Source: an uncultured Bacteroidales bacterium (GTDB taxonomy: Bacteria; Bacteroidota; Bacteroidia; Bacteroidales; Lentimicrobiaceae). From it: a stretch of 17,356 bases of DNA. Positions 8,004-15,281 of this stretch are shown here, in pieces (position 1 is the stretch's first letter; each line of letters begins with the position of its first letter). The DNA is taken from positions 1 to 17,356 of the forward strand of contig CALCQV010000059.1 of the NCBI GenBank assembly GCA_937894795.1, in the 5' to 3' direction. A program made the position numbers and the translations under genes. Under the pieces are notes generated by a model. It was not told where the DNA came from, ran no database searches, and worked only from the letters and a program-made list of their open reading frames with translations.

Positions 8004-8327
8004 CTATTCAACCACCTGATAACCCAGATTGTTGATAGTCTGCGTTAACAACACTCTGTCAACCTTGGTTGAATCAAATGAAACGGTGGCAGATGCCTTG
8101 GTATGAATGGCTTCCGATGATACCACACCGTCAATTTTGGACAATGCTGTTTCAATGGTGTTTTCACAGCCCGTACAGGTCATACCGGTGACATTGAGCT
8201 CAATGGTTTTCATGTTCTCTATGGCGGCACTGACCGCAGGTTTGTTGTCAGTGGCATTGCCTGTATTGGTTTGGTTACAGGAAATCAGAACCGTTGAAAA
8301 CAGAATCAGGATAAAGTACTTTTTCAT
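8004..8327 (-). CDS. Lipoprotein with heavy-metal-associated (HMA) domain
   Basis: A 107-residue protein. Residues 1-16 are a lipoprotein signal with lipobox LISC, making C17 the lipidated cysteine, so the mature protein is anchored to a membrane facing the periplasm (inner or outer not decidable here). After a polar linker, residues about 40-107 form one HMA fold: TIELNVTGMTCTGCENTIETAL carries the metal-binding CxxC (C51, C54) in the classic GMTCxxC context, followed by the usual 'GV...' strand and a terminal GYQV. Such domains bind Cu(I), Zn(II) or Hg(II) and often pass metal to transporters. No transporter gene is adjacent, so it may act as a free-standing periplasmic metal chaperone or sensor (inference). 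It runs divergently from the antiporter gene and ends about 80 bases before the cyd operon. Confidence 0.88.
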   Translation of the reverse strand: MKKYFILILFSTVLISCNQTNTGNATDNKPAVSAAIENMKTIELNVTGMTCTGCENTIETALSKIDGVVSSEAIHTKASATVSFDSTKVDRVLLTQTINNLGYQVVE

Positions 8328-8367
8328 GGCATTTAATTATTGTGAAAAAAAATAAATTGGATGTCGG

Positions 8368-8395
8368 TTGTTGTAAGCAGTATGTTGTAAATTTA
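8368..8395 (+). promoter_or_regulatory. Candidate promoter for the antiporter gene
   Basis: TTG at 8368-8370, a 17-base spacer and TAAATTTA at 8388-8395, one base off the TAnnTTTG consensus, 37 bases before the antiporter ATG. It lies in the 105-base divergent spacer shared with the HMA lipoprotein gene. Confidence 0.35.
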
Positions 8396-8432
8396 GGAAT
8401 CTTTTTGTTACCCTAAAACCAATTTTTACCGA

Positions 8433-9905
8433 ATGAGTTTGATAAATACTGAAAATTTAATTCTTTTTACCTCGATTTTGTTGTTTCTGAGTATTGTGGC
8501 CAGTAAAACCAGTGGCCGGCTCGGCGTACCTTCCCTTTTAATATTTCTATCTATTGGCATCCTTGCGGGGGTTGACGGCATAGGCAAGATACCGTTCAAT
8601 GACTTTGAGCTGGTACAGAAGCTGGGTACCATAGCCTTGATATTCATACTCTTCTCGGGCGGTATTGATACCAAGTTTGAGAGTGTGGGGCCCGTGATGT
8701 GGAAAGGCATTACGCTTGCCACGGTGGGTGTTTTGCTTACGGCGGGAGCCACAGGGCTCTTTGTGTGGAAGTTTACTGACTTTTCCCTGATTGAGGGTCT
8801 GCTGCTCGGCTCCATTGTGTCGTCGACCGATGCCGCAGCCGTGTTTTCCATACTGAGGTCCAAGAATATTGGTTTGCGTGGGCGACTCAGGCCACTGCTG
8901 GAACTTGAATCAGGAAGCAATGACCCCATGGCTTACTTTCTTACCATTTCTTTCATACAGGTGCTTGGCAATGAGCTTGTAGGAGTATGGGATGTGGCCT
9001 TGCAGTTTGTGATTCAGATGTCGCTGGGATTGCTTTATGGCATTTTACTTGGTAAAGCAAGCGTTTGGATTATAAACAAGATCAAGCTTGATTATGATGG
9101 ACTTTACCCGGTACTGATTATGGCCATTATACTCTTTACCTATGCCATCAGTGCCTTTGGTTACGGTAATGGATTTCTTTCAGTGTATGTGGTGGCCCTT
9201 GTGCTTGGCAACAGCAGCTTCATACATAAGAAGAGCCTGACAAAATTCTACGACGGACAGGCGTGGCTGATGCAGATTATAATGTTTATCACACTTGGAT
9301 TGCTGGTAAATCCACACGACATAGTTCCAATCATTGGAATAGGATTGGCCGTTTCCATGTTCCTGATACTGATAGCCCGTCCATTGGGTGTATTTGTGAG
9401 CCTTGCTCTCTTCAAGATGAAGTTTAGGGAGATGACCTTTATATCATGGGTGGGACTAAGAGGGGCGGTGCCTATTATATTTGCGGCCATGGCTGTGAAT
9501 GCCGGAGTGGAGAAAGGCTCCATTATCTTCAACATTGTTTTCTTTATTGCAGTGACCTCTGTGGCCTTGCAGGGCACAACCCTGATGGTCATTGCCCGCT
9601 GGCTTAAAGTTGACAAGCATGTATCAGCAGCCCGCCGCTACCCGCTGGAGCTGGAGCTTACGGAAGGCTTCAAGAATGAATTGGTTGAAATTTCCATTCC
9701 ACCGGATTGCCCACAGGCTAATAAGAGAATTGTGGATCTCGGCTTTCCACGCGATGCCCTGATAGTGATGATTGAACGGAACAAGCAGTACATTACGCCC
9801 AATGGCAATACAGTTATCCTGCCAGGCGATAATCTGCTGGTGATGACCAACAGTACCCGTGATCTGAAAGCCATCAATGCCTGCCTGCAGATTAACACGG
9901 TTTGA
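8433..9905 (+). CDS. CPA1 (NhaP2/CvrA-type) K+/H+ antiporter with C-terminal RCK-C domain
   Basis: A 490-residue inner-membrane cation/proton antiporter. The first about 400 residues contain roughly 12-13 hydrophobic helices with CPA1 hallmarks: a pair of unwound-helix and ion-site motifs, SSTDAAAVFS (D133) and LELESGSNDPMA (N163-D164), plus WVGLRGAVPI further on. Residues about 410-490 form a soluble TrkA-C/RCK-C domain (LVEISIPPDCPQ...GDNLLVMTN), which in NhaP2/CvrA proteins regulates transport. Potassium is the likely substrate by this architecture, but sodium cannot be excluded. It is the only plus-strand transport gene here, divergent from the HMA lipoprotein, and seems monocistronic. 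Likely roles are pH and potassium homeostasis and survival at low osmolarity. Confidence 0.9.
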   Translation: MSLINTENLILFTSILLFLSIVASKTSGRLGVPSLLIFLSIGILAGVDGIGKIPFNDFELVQKLGTIALIFILFSGGIDTKFESVGPVMWKGITLATVGVLLTAGATGLFVWKFTDFSLIEGLLLGSIVSSTDAAAVFSILRSKNIGLRGRLRPLLELESGSNDPMAYFLTISFIQVLGNELVGVWDVALQFVIQMSLGLLYGILLGKASVWIINKIKLDYDGLYPVLIMAIILFTYAISAFGYGNGFLSVYVVALVLGNSSFIHKKSLTKFYDGQAWLMQIIMFITLGLLVNPHDIVPIIGIGLAVSMFLILIARPLGVFVSLALFKMKFREMTFISWVGLRGAVPIIFAAMAVNAGVEKGSIIFNIVFFIAVTSVALQGTTLMVIARWLKVDKHVSAARRYPLELELTEGFKNELVEISIPPDCPQANKRIVDLGFPRDALIVMIERNKQYITPNGNTVILPGDNLLVMTNSTRDLKAINACLQINTV

Positions 9906-9945
9906 GTTTTATTCCTGACTGTCATTTTTTAACGAAACAGCCCAT

Positions 9946-9979
9946 GTTATTAAGTGACCCGATTGGGTGATTTAATAAC
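9946..9979 (+). other. Long AT-rich inverted repeat downstream of the antiporter gene
   Basis: Arms gttattaagtgaccc (9946-9960) and gggtgatttaataac (9965-9979) pair over 15 positions with one G-T wobble and one mismatch, leaving a GATT loop. It begins 40 bases after the antiporter stop. It may be a transcript-end stabilising hairpin, a weak terminator without a clear T-run, or a protein-binding palindrome. Confidence 0.6.
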
Positions 9980-10010
9980 TGACTGCCGGCTTTTGCTTGA
10001 TCAGCGGGGT

Positions 10011-10032
10011 CAATACGTATAAACACGTATTG
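10011..10032 (+). promoter_or_regulatory. Perfect inverted repeat, possible operator
   Basis: Arms caatacgt (10011-10018) and acgtattg (10025-10032) are perfect complements around a 6-base spacer. The site lies 44 bases upstream of the -33 element of the secreted-protein promoter at 10076. Its geometry (8-6-8) suits a dimeric regulator, but no regulator is known, so this is a candidate only. Confidence 0.45.
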
Positions 10033-10075
10033 GTTTCCTCAAAAGTAACCTGTGTAAAATAAGTAATTTAACGAA

Positions 10076-10106
10076 TTGATTCGGGCAATATGGCACCGTA
10101 AATTTG
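10076..10106 (+). promoter_or_regulatory. Bacteroidota-type promoter of the solitary secreted protein
   Basis: TTG at 10076-10078, a 20-base spacer, then TAAATTTG at 10099-10106, an exact fit to the TTG/TAnnTTTG consensus. It ends 28 bases before the ATG at 10135. It is the best promoter match in the window. Confidence 0.7.
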
Positions 10107-10134
10107 TCGGAAATCACCCCCCAAAAAAAGTGCC

Positions 10135-10695
10135 ATGAAAAAGTTATTACTATTCGTTACATTATTCTGTGTTGTCAGTTTTGTTAATGCTCAATCAGGC
10201 CACAAGTCGCCGGGCCTGATGCTTGGCCTTGACAGTACTTTGGTCATAATGGAATATTCCAATTTTAATAATCTGAATACTGATGAGGTTTGGGTTAAAC
10301 ACTCCACACCGGGCCGTATTGTGTATTATTGTCAGAAATCTATCGATAAAAATAAAATAAATGTGGCTCATGTGTATGACTTTGATGAAAAAGGTATTAA
10401 TTTTGTATATACTACCATCTCTACCCAGGAGAAAATAAAGTACGCTGTTGACTACTTTAATAACCTGCGACTCAATAAGAAGAATGTTTATAAGTTTAAC
10501 GGTGTTATTGATGGCAACAAGGCCGAGTGGGTTTCAAATGATGAGATTGGCGATCTCGCAGATTGTAACTGTGGAAATGTAAAGGTTACAGTGATCAGCA
10601 ATCTGGATAAGGACGATAAATTAACGGAAAATTGCGGTGTTAAGGCGGGCAGATCAGGAGAATTGCTCGCAATAGTGTACACACCCAACAAATGA
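10135..10695 (+). CDS. Unrecognised secreted protein, 186 residues
   Basis: I do not recognise a family. Residues 1-20 (MKKLLLFVTLFCVVSFVNAQ) are a clear signal peptide with cleavage expected near NA-Q, and there is no lipobox and no T9SS C-terminal domain, so the mature form is probably a soluble periplasmic protein of about 166 residues. The body is rich in alternating hydrophobic/polar stretches (VWVKHSTPGRIVYYC, VAHVYDFDEKGINFVYTT, NVKVTVISNLDKDD), suggesting a mostly beta fold. Cysteines occur as YYC, DCNC and NCG, enough for one or two disulfides. The gene is more AT-rich than its neighbours. It stands alone between a good promoter (10076-10106) and a strong terminator (10729-10753), so it is very probably expressed. 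Confidence 0.82.
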   Translation: MKKLLLFVTLFCVVSFVNAQSGHKSPGLMLGLDSTLVIMEYSNFNNLNTDEVWVKHSTPGRIVYYCQKSIDKNKINVAHVYDFDEKGINFVYTTISTQEKIKYAVDYFNNLRLNKKNVYKFNGVIDGNKAEWVSNDEIGDLADCNCGNVKVTVISNLDKDDKLTENCGVKAGRSGELLAIVYTPNK

Positions 10696-10728
10696 TACTA
10701 ATATGGCCGGGGGGTTGTATTATTAAAG

Positions 10729-10753
10729 AAAGGAGCTTCGGCTCCTTTTTTTT
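10729..10753 (+). terminator. Rho-independent terminator with UUCG tetraloop
   Basis: Perfect 8-bp stem aaaggagc (10729-10736) / gctccttt (10741-10748) closed by a TTCG loop and followed by a run of T to 10753. It lies 33 bases after the stop of the 186-residue gene. It is a textbook intrinsic terminator on the plus strand, and the A-run before the stem may give some function on the minus strand too. Confidence 0.95.
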
Positions 10754-10766
10754 CTGATCTTAAGGG

Positions 10767-10930
10767 TTGGAAGCTATAATCTTTGATCAACTGCGACCAA
10801 TTACAATCATTAGTTATCTCAATCGGCGGTTATTGGAAGCATTAATCTATGATTAACTGTGACCAATTACAATCATTAGGTATCTCAATCGGCGTTTATT
10901 GGAAGCAATAATCTATGATTAACTGCGACC
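10767..10930. repeat. 66-base tandem repeat, two full copies plus a partial third that enters ctaB
   Basis: Copies start with ttggaagc at 10767, 10833 and 10899, an exact 66-base period. Copies 1 and 2 differ at about 7 of 66 positions. Copy 3 matches copy 2 at 30 of 32 positions (10899-10930), then similarity decays inside ctaB. The ctaB stop codon (10921-10919) and last codons (Gly-Arg-Ser) lie in copy 3, and on the minus strand the earlier copies retain equivalent Gly-Arg/His-Ser-stop triplets. Each unit also holds a small palindrome (TTAATC-TAT-GATTAA in copy 2). The array fills the gap between two convergent genes. It looks like repeated duplication of the ctaB 3' end, not a mobile element or CRISPR. 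Confidence 0.88.
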
Positions 10931-11797
10931 GATAATGATGTCAGTTATTATTAATATCATAACTATGAGGTAATATGCGTTAATGCTTATAAATGCCCTG
11001 CGGGAACCGGTTGATGATTGAGCAACCAGCCAGAGTATGAAATATATTATGAGGGCCAGTGAGGATAGCTGGATAAGAAAGAATGACAGGTTGTGGTTTA
11101 ATATTATCATGAATGCCAGTAATGAGCCGCACAAAGCTGTGGCGATAGCCCAAATAGCAACCAAGCGCCTTATTTGAACAGTACTGAATTTGTCGGTAAT
11201 TGATTTTATTCCTGCAAGCTTATATTCAGCCGAGTATTTGAGGATGATAAGCCAGAAGTGGGGAACCTGCCCCATGAAGAAGAACAGGGCCAGTGCCATG
11301 GATGATATGTGCCATACAGGACCGCCCCCGGCCACCCATCCAATTACGGGTGGTACGGCTCCGACAATACCGCCGGGTACCGCTGCAAAGGCTGTTTTAT
11401 ATTTGAGCGGTGTATAGACCACATTGTACCAGGCCAGATTGAACAGTCCCATTAATGCAGGTACTATTCCAAAGAAGTACCATAGTATGGCAAAACCGGC
11501 AACGGCCGTTGAAACCGCTATAATTACGGAGGCATGCAGTGAGATGCTCCCGGAGATCAGTGGCCTCTGTTTGGTACGCGGCATTAATTTATCGGCACTC
11601 CGTTCCTGTATCTGGTTGATAGCAGAGGCCGACATGGCAAGAAGAAGAATGCCTGTATAGACATATATTACCTGAAAATCAAATACCCCTATGCTGATCA
11701 GATAGCCTGTGGCAGCTGTTAATGCCACACTCAGTGAAATGCCTGTCTTAACGAGTTGGGTTATTGATTTCAGTGATAAAATCAATCGGTTGATCAT
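10919..11797 (-). CDS. ctaB: Protoheme IX farnesyltransferase (heme O synthase) CtaB/CyoE
   Basis: A UbiA-superfamily inner-membrane prenyltransferase that attaches farnesyl to heme B to give heme O, the precursor of heme A for the caa3 oxidase. The protein has 292 residues and about 9 hydrophobic helices, normal for the family. The first polyprenyl-binding motif is N61-xxx-E65-xxx-D69 followed by MPRTKQRPL, and YTPLKYKTAFAAVPGGIVGAVPPVIGW (about 128-154) is the CyoE-specific block. The second motif reads PHFWLIILKYSAEYKLAGI, with E191 where E. coli-type enzymes have Asp. The start codon overlaps the coxB stop by 4 bases (ATGA), implying translational coupling. It is the last gene of the operon, and its 3' end lies in a tandem repeat. 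Confidence 0.93.
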   Translation of the reverse strand: MINRLILSLKSITQLVKTGISLSVALTAATGYLISIGVFDFQVIYVYTGILLLAMSASAINQIQERSADKLMPRTKQRPLISGSISLHASVIIAVSTAVAGFAILWYFFGIVPALMGLFNLAWYNVVYTPLKYKTAFAAVPGGIVGAVPPVIGWVAGGGPVWHISSMALALFFFMGQVPHFWLIILKYSAEYKLAGIKSITDKFSTVQIRRLVAIWAIATALCGSLLAFMIILNHNLSFFLIQLSSLALIIYFILWLVAQSSTGSRRAFISINAYYLIVMILIITDIIIGRS

Positions 11798-12729
11798 TTA
11801 ATAGTCTTAAGGTACTCAATGATCAACTTGATGTCATCTTCACTGAGTTGGTTTTTATAGGTTACCATTTGTCCTTTACGGAATCCTTCAACCACATCGG
11901 CGTCAGGCTCATAGATGGAACGAATGATATACTCATCGTTTACGGTTATTTCACGTGTTTGTCCATTGGTTACCACGGCTTGTTTATGATCATAGATACC
12001 CTTGAATGAAGGGCCTACCAGCTTTGTACCGTCAGATGAATGGCATGCCAGGCAGCCGTTGCTCTCAATAAGCCTACGACCTGCAACCGCCGGATCGGCA
12101 GTGGCAGCAGCCGTGGCTGCCGTATCAGAGCGTTGCGCCAGCCATGCATCATACTTGTCCTGCTCAAGCACTTTCACTTCAGTGAACATGTAGGAGTGCG
12201 AGAGTCCGCAATATTCGGCGCAGAACAGTTCATAATTACCGGGTTTCTGCCCTATGAACCACATCCTGTTGGTACGGCCGGGCACCATGTCTTCCTTGAT
12301 TCTGAATGCTGGGATATATAAGCTGTGTATAACATCCACAGAAATAAGGTCGAGTACGACAGGCTTGTCGACAGGAATGTACAGGGTGTCGGTCTTAATT
12401 CCATTGGGATACTCGAACGACCAGGACCACATGCGGGCGGTAGCTTCTATACGCATGGCATCCTTGGGCGCATTCCTTACCGGGGAGTAGCCTGACCACC
12501 CGTAGAAGAACATGACGAGTACCAGAATCAAAGGGATAATTGTCCAGGCAATCTCCAGCGTGTTACTGCCATGAATCTGCTCGGCAACCGGGTGCTTTGA
12601 TTTGTTGTACCTGATTATGAACCAGATAATGGTGGCTAAGATCCCTACAAAAAAGATCACTGAGATACCTATGATCAAGAAGAAGGCATTATCAGTGGTT
12701 GTTACTAGATTTGAAGCTCCTGAGTACAT
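11794..12729 (-). CDS. coxB: Cytochrome c oxidase subunit II fused to a cytochrome c domain (caa3-type CoxB)
   Basis: A 311-residue subunit that accepts electrons and passes them through CuA to subunit I. Two membrane helices (about 15-40 and 58-78) are followed by the cupredoxin domain on the periplasmic side. All CuA ligands are visible: H135 (DVIHSL) and C170, E172, C174, H178, M181 in CAEYCGLSHSYM. After an Ala/Thr-rich linker (about 201-215) comes a class I cytochrome c domain with heme site C226-L-A-C229-H230 and probable axial ligand M288 (KGQMVTY). The fused heme domain makes this a caa3-type enzyme that can take electrons straight from ACIII. It overlaps ctaB by 4 bases and follows cox4 by 9 bases. 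It lies last among the structural cox genes, whereas coxB often comes first. Confidence 0.96.
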   Translation of the reverse strand: MYSGASNLVTTTDNAFFLIIGISVIFFVGILATIIWFIIRYNKSKHPVAEQIHGSNTLEIAWTIIPLILVLVMFFYGWSGYSPVRNAPKDAMRIEATARMWSWSFEYPNGIKTDTLYIPVDKPVVLDLISVDVIHSLYIPAFRIKEDMVPGRTNRMWFIGQKPGNYELFCAEYCGLSHSYMFTEVKVLEQDKYDAWLAQRSDTAATAAATADPAVAGRRLIESNGCLACHSSDGTKLVGPSFKGIYDHKQAVVTNGQTREITVNDEYIIRSIYEPDADVVEGFRKGQMVTYKNQLSEDDIKLIIEYLKTIK

Positions 12730-12738
12730 AATTTCCTG

Positions 12739-13023
12739 TTATCTGTATAAATAATCAATAAACGTAATTCCGATCACGACAACCAGCAAGGCAATGACCA
12801 GAAATGCCATGATGAGGAATATTTTCTGGTCAAAACGCAGGTGCATGAAGTAAAGCAGCACTATTGCCGCCTTACAGGAGGCAATCAACATGGCTGCTGC
12901 AGTATTAAAAGCATTCAGCTCTATGCTTGTAATGGCAACGGTTATTACCGTTAGTGTAATAAGAAGTGCCAGCACCAGCAGATGGTCTTTATAGGAGGAT
13001 ATATGATTGTTTTCCTTGCTCAT
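12739..13023 (-). CDS. Cytochrome c oxidase subunit IV (small caa3 subunit)
   Basis: A 94-residue protein with three hydrophobic helices (about 13-33, 38-58 and 66-92), including LIASCKAAIVLLYFMHLRF, a hallmark of the bacterial cytochrome c oxidase subunit IV family. It is a small stabilising subunit of the heme-copper oxidase in the inner membrane. It lies between coxC (12 bases away) and coxB (9 bases away) in the same transcript. The family is identified by topology, the KxxxVxxYFMHL motif and context. It carries no redox centre. Confidence 0.9.
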   Translation of the reverse strand: MSKENNHISSYKDHLLVLALLITLTVITVAITSIELNAFNTAAAMLIASCKAAIVLLYFMHLRFDQKIFLIMAFLVIALLVVVIGITFIDYLYR

Positions 13024-13035
13024 GGCTTATCGGTT

Positions 13036-13656
13036 TTAATGAATGAGATAAAATAGTGGGAAGAGGAAGATCCAGATAAGATCGACCAAATGCCAGTAAA
13101 GCCCGCTATTTTCCAAAAGGGCATACTTATCGCTTCTAACGGCATCCTTCTTTATCTTAAACCAGGAAACTGCCAGCAGCACCATGCCAACAATAATATG
13201 TACGCCGTGAAGGCCTGTCATGAAGAAATAGAGGCTGAAGAAGAGCATATCACCATTGCTGAGCATATCCATCAAATCAGAGCCGGGATACATTCCGTGC
13301 TCAAACTTGCTGCCCCACTCAAAGTACTTGTTTATGAGGAATACCAAGGCCAGCAGTATGGTGGCACCTACCATATAGAGTGAAAGGCGCTTATCGCCCT
13401 TCTGGATGGCGGTGATTGACATGGCAACCGTAGCACTGCTAATGAGCAGGATAATGGTATTGATAAGCCCCATGGTAATGCTCAACTCTTCGTGAGCAAG
13501 ATGGAAGGCTACCGGATTCATGTATCTGTATACCGAATAAACGATGAACAGGCCGCCAAAGAGCAGTATCTCAGTGAATATGAACAACCACATCCCTAAC
13601 TTGGAGGCTGTATCATCACGGTGCATATCTGAATGTGTATGAATGGCTGTTTCCAT
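13036..13656 (-). CDS. coxC: Cytochrome c oxidase subunit III CoxC
   Basis: A five-helix version of subunit III, without the two N-terminal helices of the mitochondrial form, as is usual in quinol and bacterial caa3 oxidases. Typical blocks are KLGMWLFIFTEILLFGGLFIVY, a central segment with FFSLYFFMTGLHGVHIIVGMVLL, and the closing SGLYWHLVDLIWIFLFPLFYLIH. It stabilises subunit I and the proton path and binds no metal. I chose the ATG at 13656-13654 (METAIHTHSD...), 7 bases after the coxA stop, giving 206 residues. The open frame continues to an ATG at 13686 that would overlap coxA by 23 bases, and one at 13677 is also possible. None has a clear Shine-Dalgarno site, so the start is uncertain. 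Confidence 0.93.
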   Translation of the reverse strand: METAIHTHSDMHRDDTASKLGMWLFIFTEILLFGGLFIVYSVYRYMNPVAFHLAHEELSITMGLINTIILLISSATVAMSITAIQKGDKRLSLYMVGATILLALVFLINKYFEWGSKFEHGMYPGSDLMDMLSNGDMLFFSLYFFMTGLHGVHIIVGMVLLAVSWFKIKKDAVRSDKYALLENSGLYWHLVDLIWIFLFPLFYLIH

Positions 13657-13663
13657 ATTCTGA

Positions 13664-15262
13664 TTATTTGAATTCATAAGGACCATGGGTTACTACAGGC
13701 AACTCTTCAAAGTTCTCAAGTGTGGGAGGCGACTGAATGGACCACTCCAAAGTAGGCCCGTTCCATGGATTATCGACAATCTTACCGGTTTGTTTCTTAG
13801 CCCTGATAAGGTTGGTGATAATGATAATAAGCCCTGAAATCATGATCCATGATCCAATGGTAGAGATAACATTACCATCCTGGAATTGCGGGAGGTAATC
13901 GTAATAGCGGCGCGGCATACCCATGAGTCCGAGAATAAACATAGGGAAATAGAGCATGTTGAAGCCGGTGAAGAAGATAAGCAGTCCGATGTTGGCAATC
14001 TTGGTATTGTACATGCGCCCATATATTTTTGGCCACCAGTAGTGCATTGCTGCAAAGAATGCGAATCCGGTTCCGCCGAATACGATGTAATGGAAGTGAG
14101 CTACCACAAAATAGGTATCATGAACATGGATATCGGTAGCCAGTGAACCTACAACCAATCCTGAGAAGCCTCCTATCATGAAGACGAAGATGAAGGCCAT
14201 TGCCCACCAGAAGGGAGTTTGCAGGTTTATTGCCCCCTTATAGAGGGTAGCCGTCCAGTTGAACACCTTGATGGCTGACGGGATGGCAACAATAAAGGAG
14301 AGGAAGGAGAATACCCAGCGGGCGCCTTCACTCATGCCTGAGGTGAACATGTGGTGTCCCCACACAAAATAGCCCACGAAAGCTATGGCCATGGATGATA
14401 CAATAAGAGCAGTATAGCCAAACAGCGGTTTGCGGGAGAAGGTTGGTATGATTTCAGAGATGACACCCATAGCCGGCAGAATCATTATATATACTGCGGG
14501 GTGGGAGTAAGTCCAGAAGAGGTGTTGGAATAAAATGGGGTCGCCTCCAATTGCGGGATCAAAGAAGCCTATACCCAGCAATCGTTCGGCAGCCAGCATG
14601 AGCAGGGTGATACCTACAATGGGAGTTGCCAGCAGTTGTATCCAGCCTGTGGCATAGAGAGTCCAGGCGAACATGGGCATTCGCTTCCAACCCATACCCG
14701 GAGCCCTCATTCTATGCATGGTGGTGATAAAATTGAGGCCTGTGAGTATGGATGAAAAGCCTAACACGAAGGCACCGAATACTGCCGCCACTACATTGGT
14801 TTGGGTTTTAAGGCTGTATGGGGCATAGAAGGTCCATCCGGTATCAGGTGGGCCATCACCCATAAACTGGGAAGTGAGTACTATTATGGCGCCCAGTACA
14901 TAGAGATACCAGCTTAAGAGATTGACTTTTGGAAATGCAACGTCCTTGGCACCAAGCATTATTGGAAGCATGAAGTTTCCAAATACGGCACCTACGCCCG
15001 GAATTACAAAGAGGAATATCATTGCCAATCCGTGCAGCGTGAAGAATGCATTATAGGTCTGGGCATCAACGAGCTGTCTGCCCGGCGCAATGAGTTCCAA
15101 CCGCATCAGTATTCCCAGCACGGCACCTGTTAAAAAGAAGGTCATCATGGAATAGAAGTACAACAGGCCTATCCGCTTATGGTCGGTAGTGGTCAACCAG
15201 CCAAGCAAGCCCGTGCGTTTTCCCCTATATTCTAAATAGTTGGGTAAGTGATTGTTTTCCAT
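13664..15262 (-). CDS. coxA: Cytochrome c oxidase subunit I CoxA, A2-type
   Basis: The 532-residue catalytic subunit with 12 membrane helices, carrying heme a and the heme a3-CuB centre that reduces oxygen and pumps protons. Metal ligands are present: H77 (TLHGLAMIF), H254 and cross-linked Y258 in the helix VI motif YSHPAVY (252-258), H303-H304 (WGHHMF), and H389 and H391 (VVAHFHYIVFG). K332 (SAIKVFNW) marks the K channel and D107 (GAKDVAFPKVNLLSW) the mouth of the D channel. The helix VI motif lacks the GHPEV glutamate and has Tyr-Ser instead, which defines the A2 subfamily known from the Rhodothermus caa3 enzyme. It starts 19 bases after sco and ends just before coxC. Confidence 0.97.
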   Translation of the reverse strand: MENNHLPNYLEYRGKRTGLLGWLTTTDHKRIGLLYFYSMMTFFLTGAVLGILMRLELIAPGRQLVDAQTYNAFFTLHGLAMIFLFVIPGVGAVFGNFMLPIMLGAKDVAFPKVNLLSWYLYVLGAIIVLTSQFMGDGPPDTGWTFYAPYSLKTQTNVVAAVFGAFVLGFSSILTGLNFITTMHRMRAPGMGWKRMPMFAWTLYATGWIQLLATPIVGITLLMLAAERLLGIGFFDPAIGGDPILFQHLFWTYSHPAVYIMILPAMGVISEIIPTFSRKPLFGYTALIVSSMAIAFVGYFVWGHHMFTSGMSEGARWVFSFLSFIVAIPSAIKVFNWTATLYKGAINLQTPFWWAMAFIFVFMIGGFSGLVVGSLATDIHVHDTYFVVAHFHYIVFGGTGFAFFAAMHYWWPKIYGRMYNTKIANIGLLIFFTGFNMLYFPMFILGLMGMPRRYYDYLPQFQDGNVISTIGSWIMISGLIIIITNLIRAKKQTGKIVDNPWNGPTLEWSIQSPPTLENFEELPVVTHGPYEFK

Positions 15263-15281
15263 TTGTTCTGTGTACTATTAT

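Noticed and set aside
8426..8929. Minus-strand 167-residue frame opposite the antiporter start
   Set aside because: It is antisense to conserved helices of the antiporter and shows low-complexity Ser/Pro-rich sequence with no domain; it is a shadow frame.
9946..9979. Hairpin called as intrinsic terminator of the antiporter gene
   Set aside because: No T-run follows the stem (it continues tgactgccgg), so I list it as an inverted repeat of unknown role.
10754..10918. Possible small gene or RNA gene between the convergent genes
   Set aside because: Only very short frames occur and they repeat with the 66-base unit; no start site, promoter or known RNA fold was recognised.
10767..10930. Possible CRISPR array
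   Set aside because: The 66-base units are continuous and almost identical throughout, with no unique spacers and no cas genes; it is a tandem duplication.
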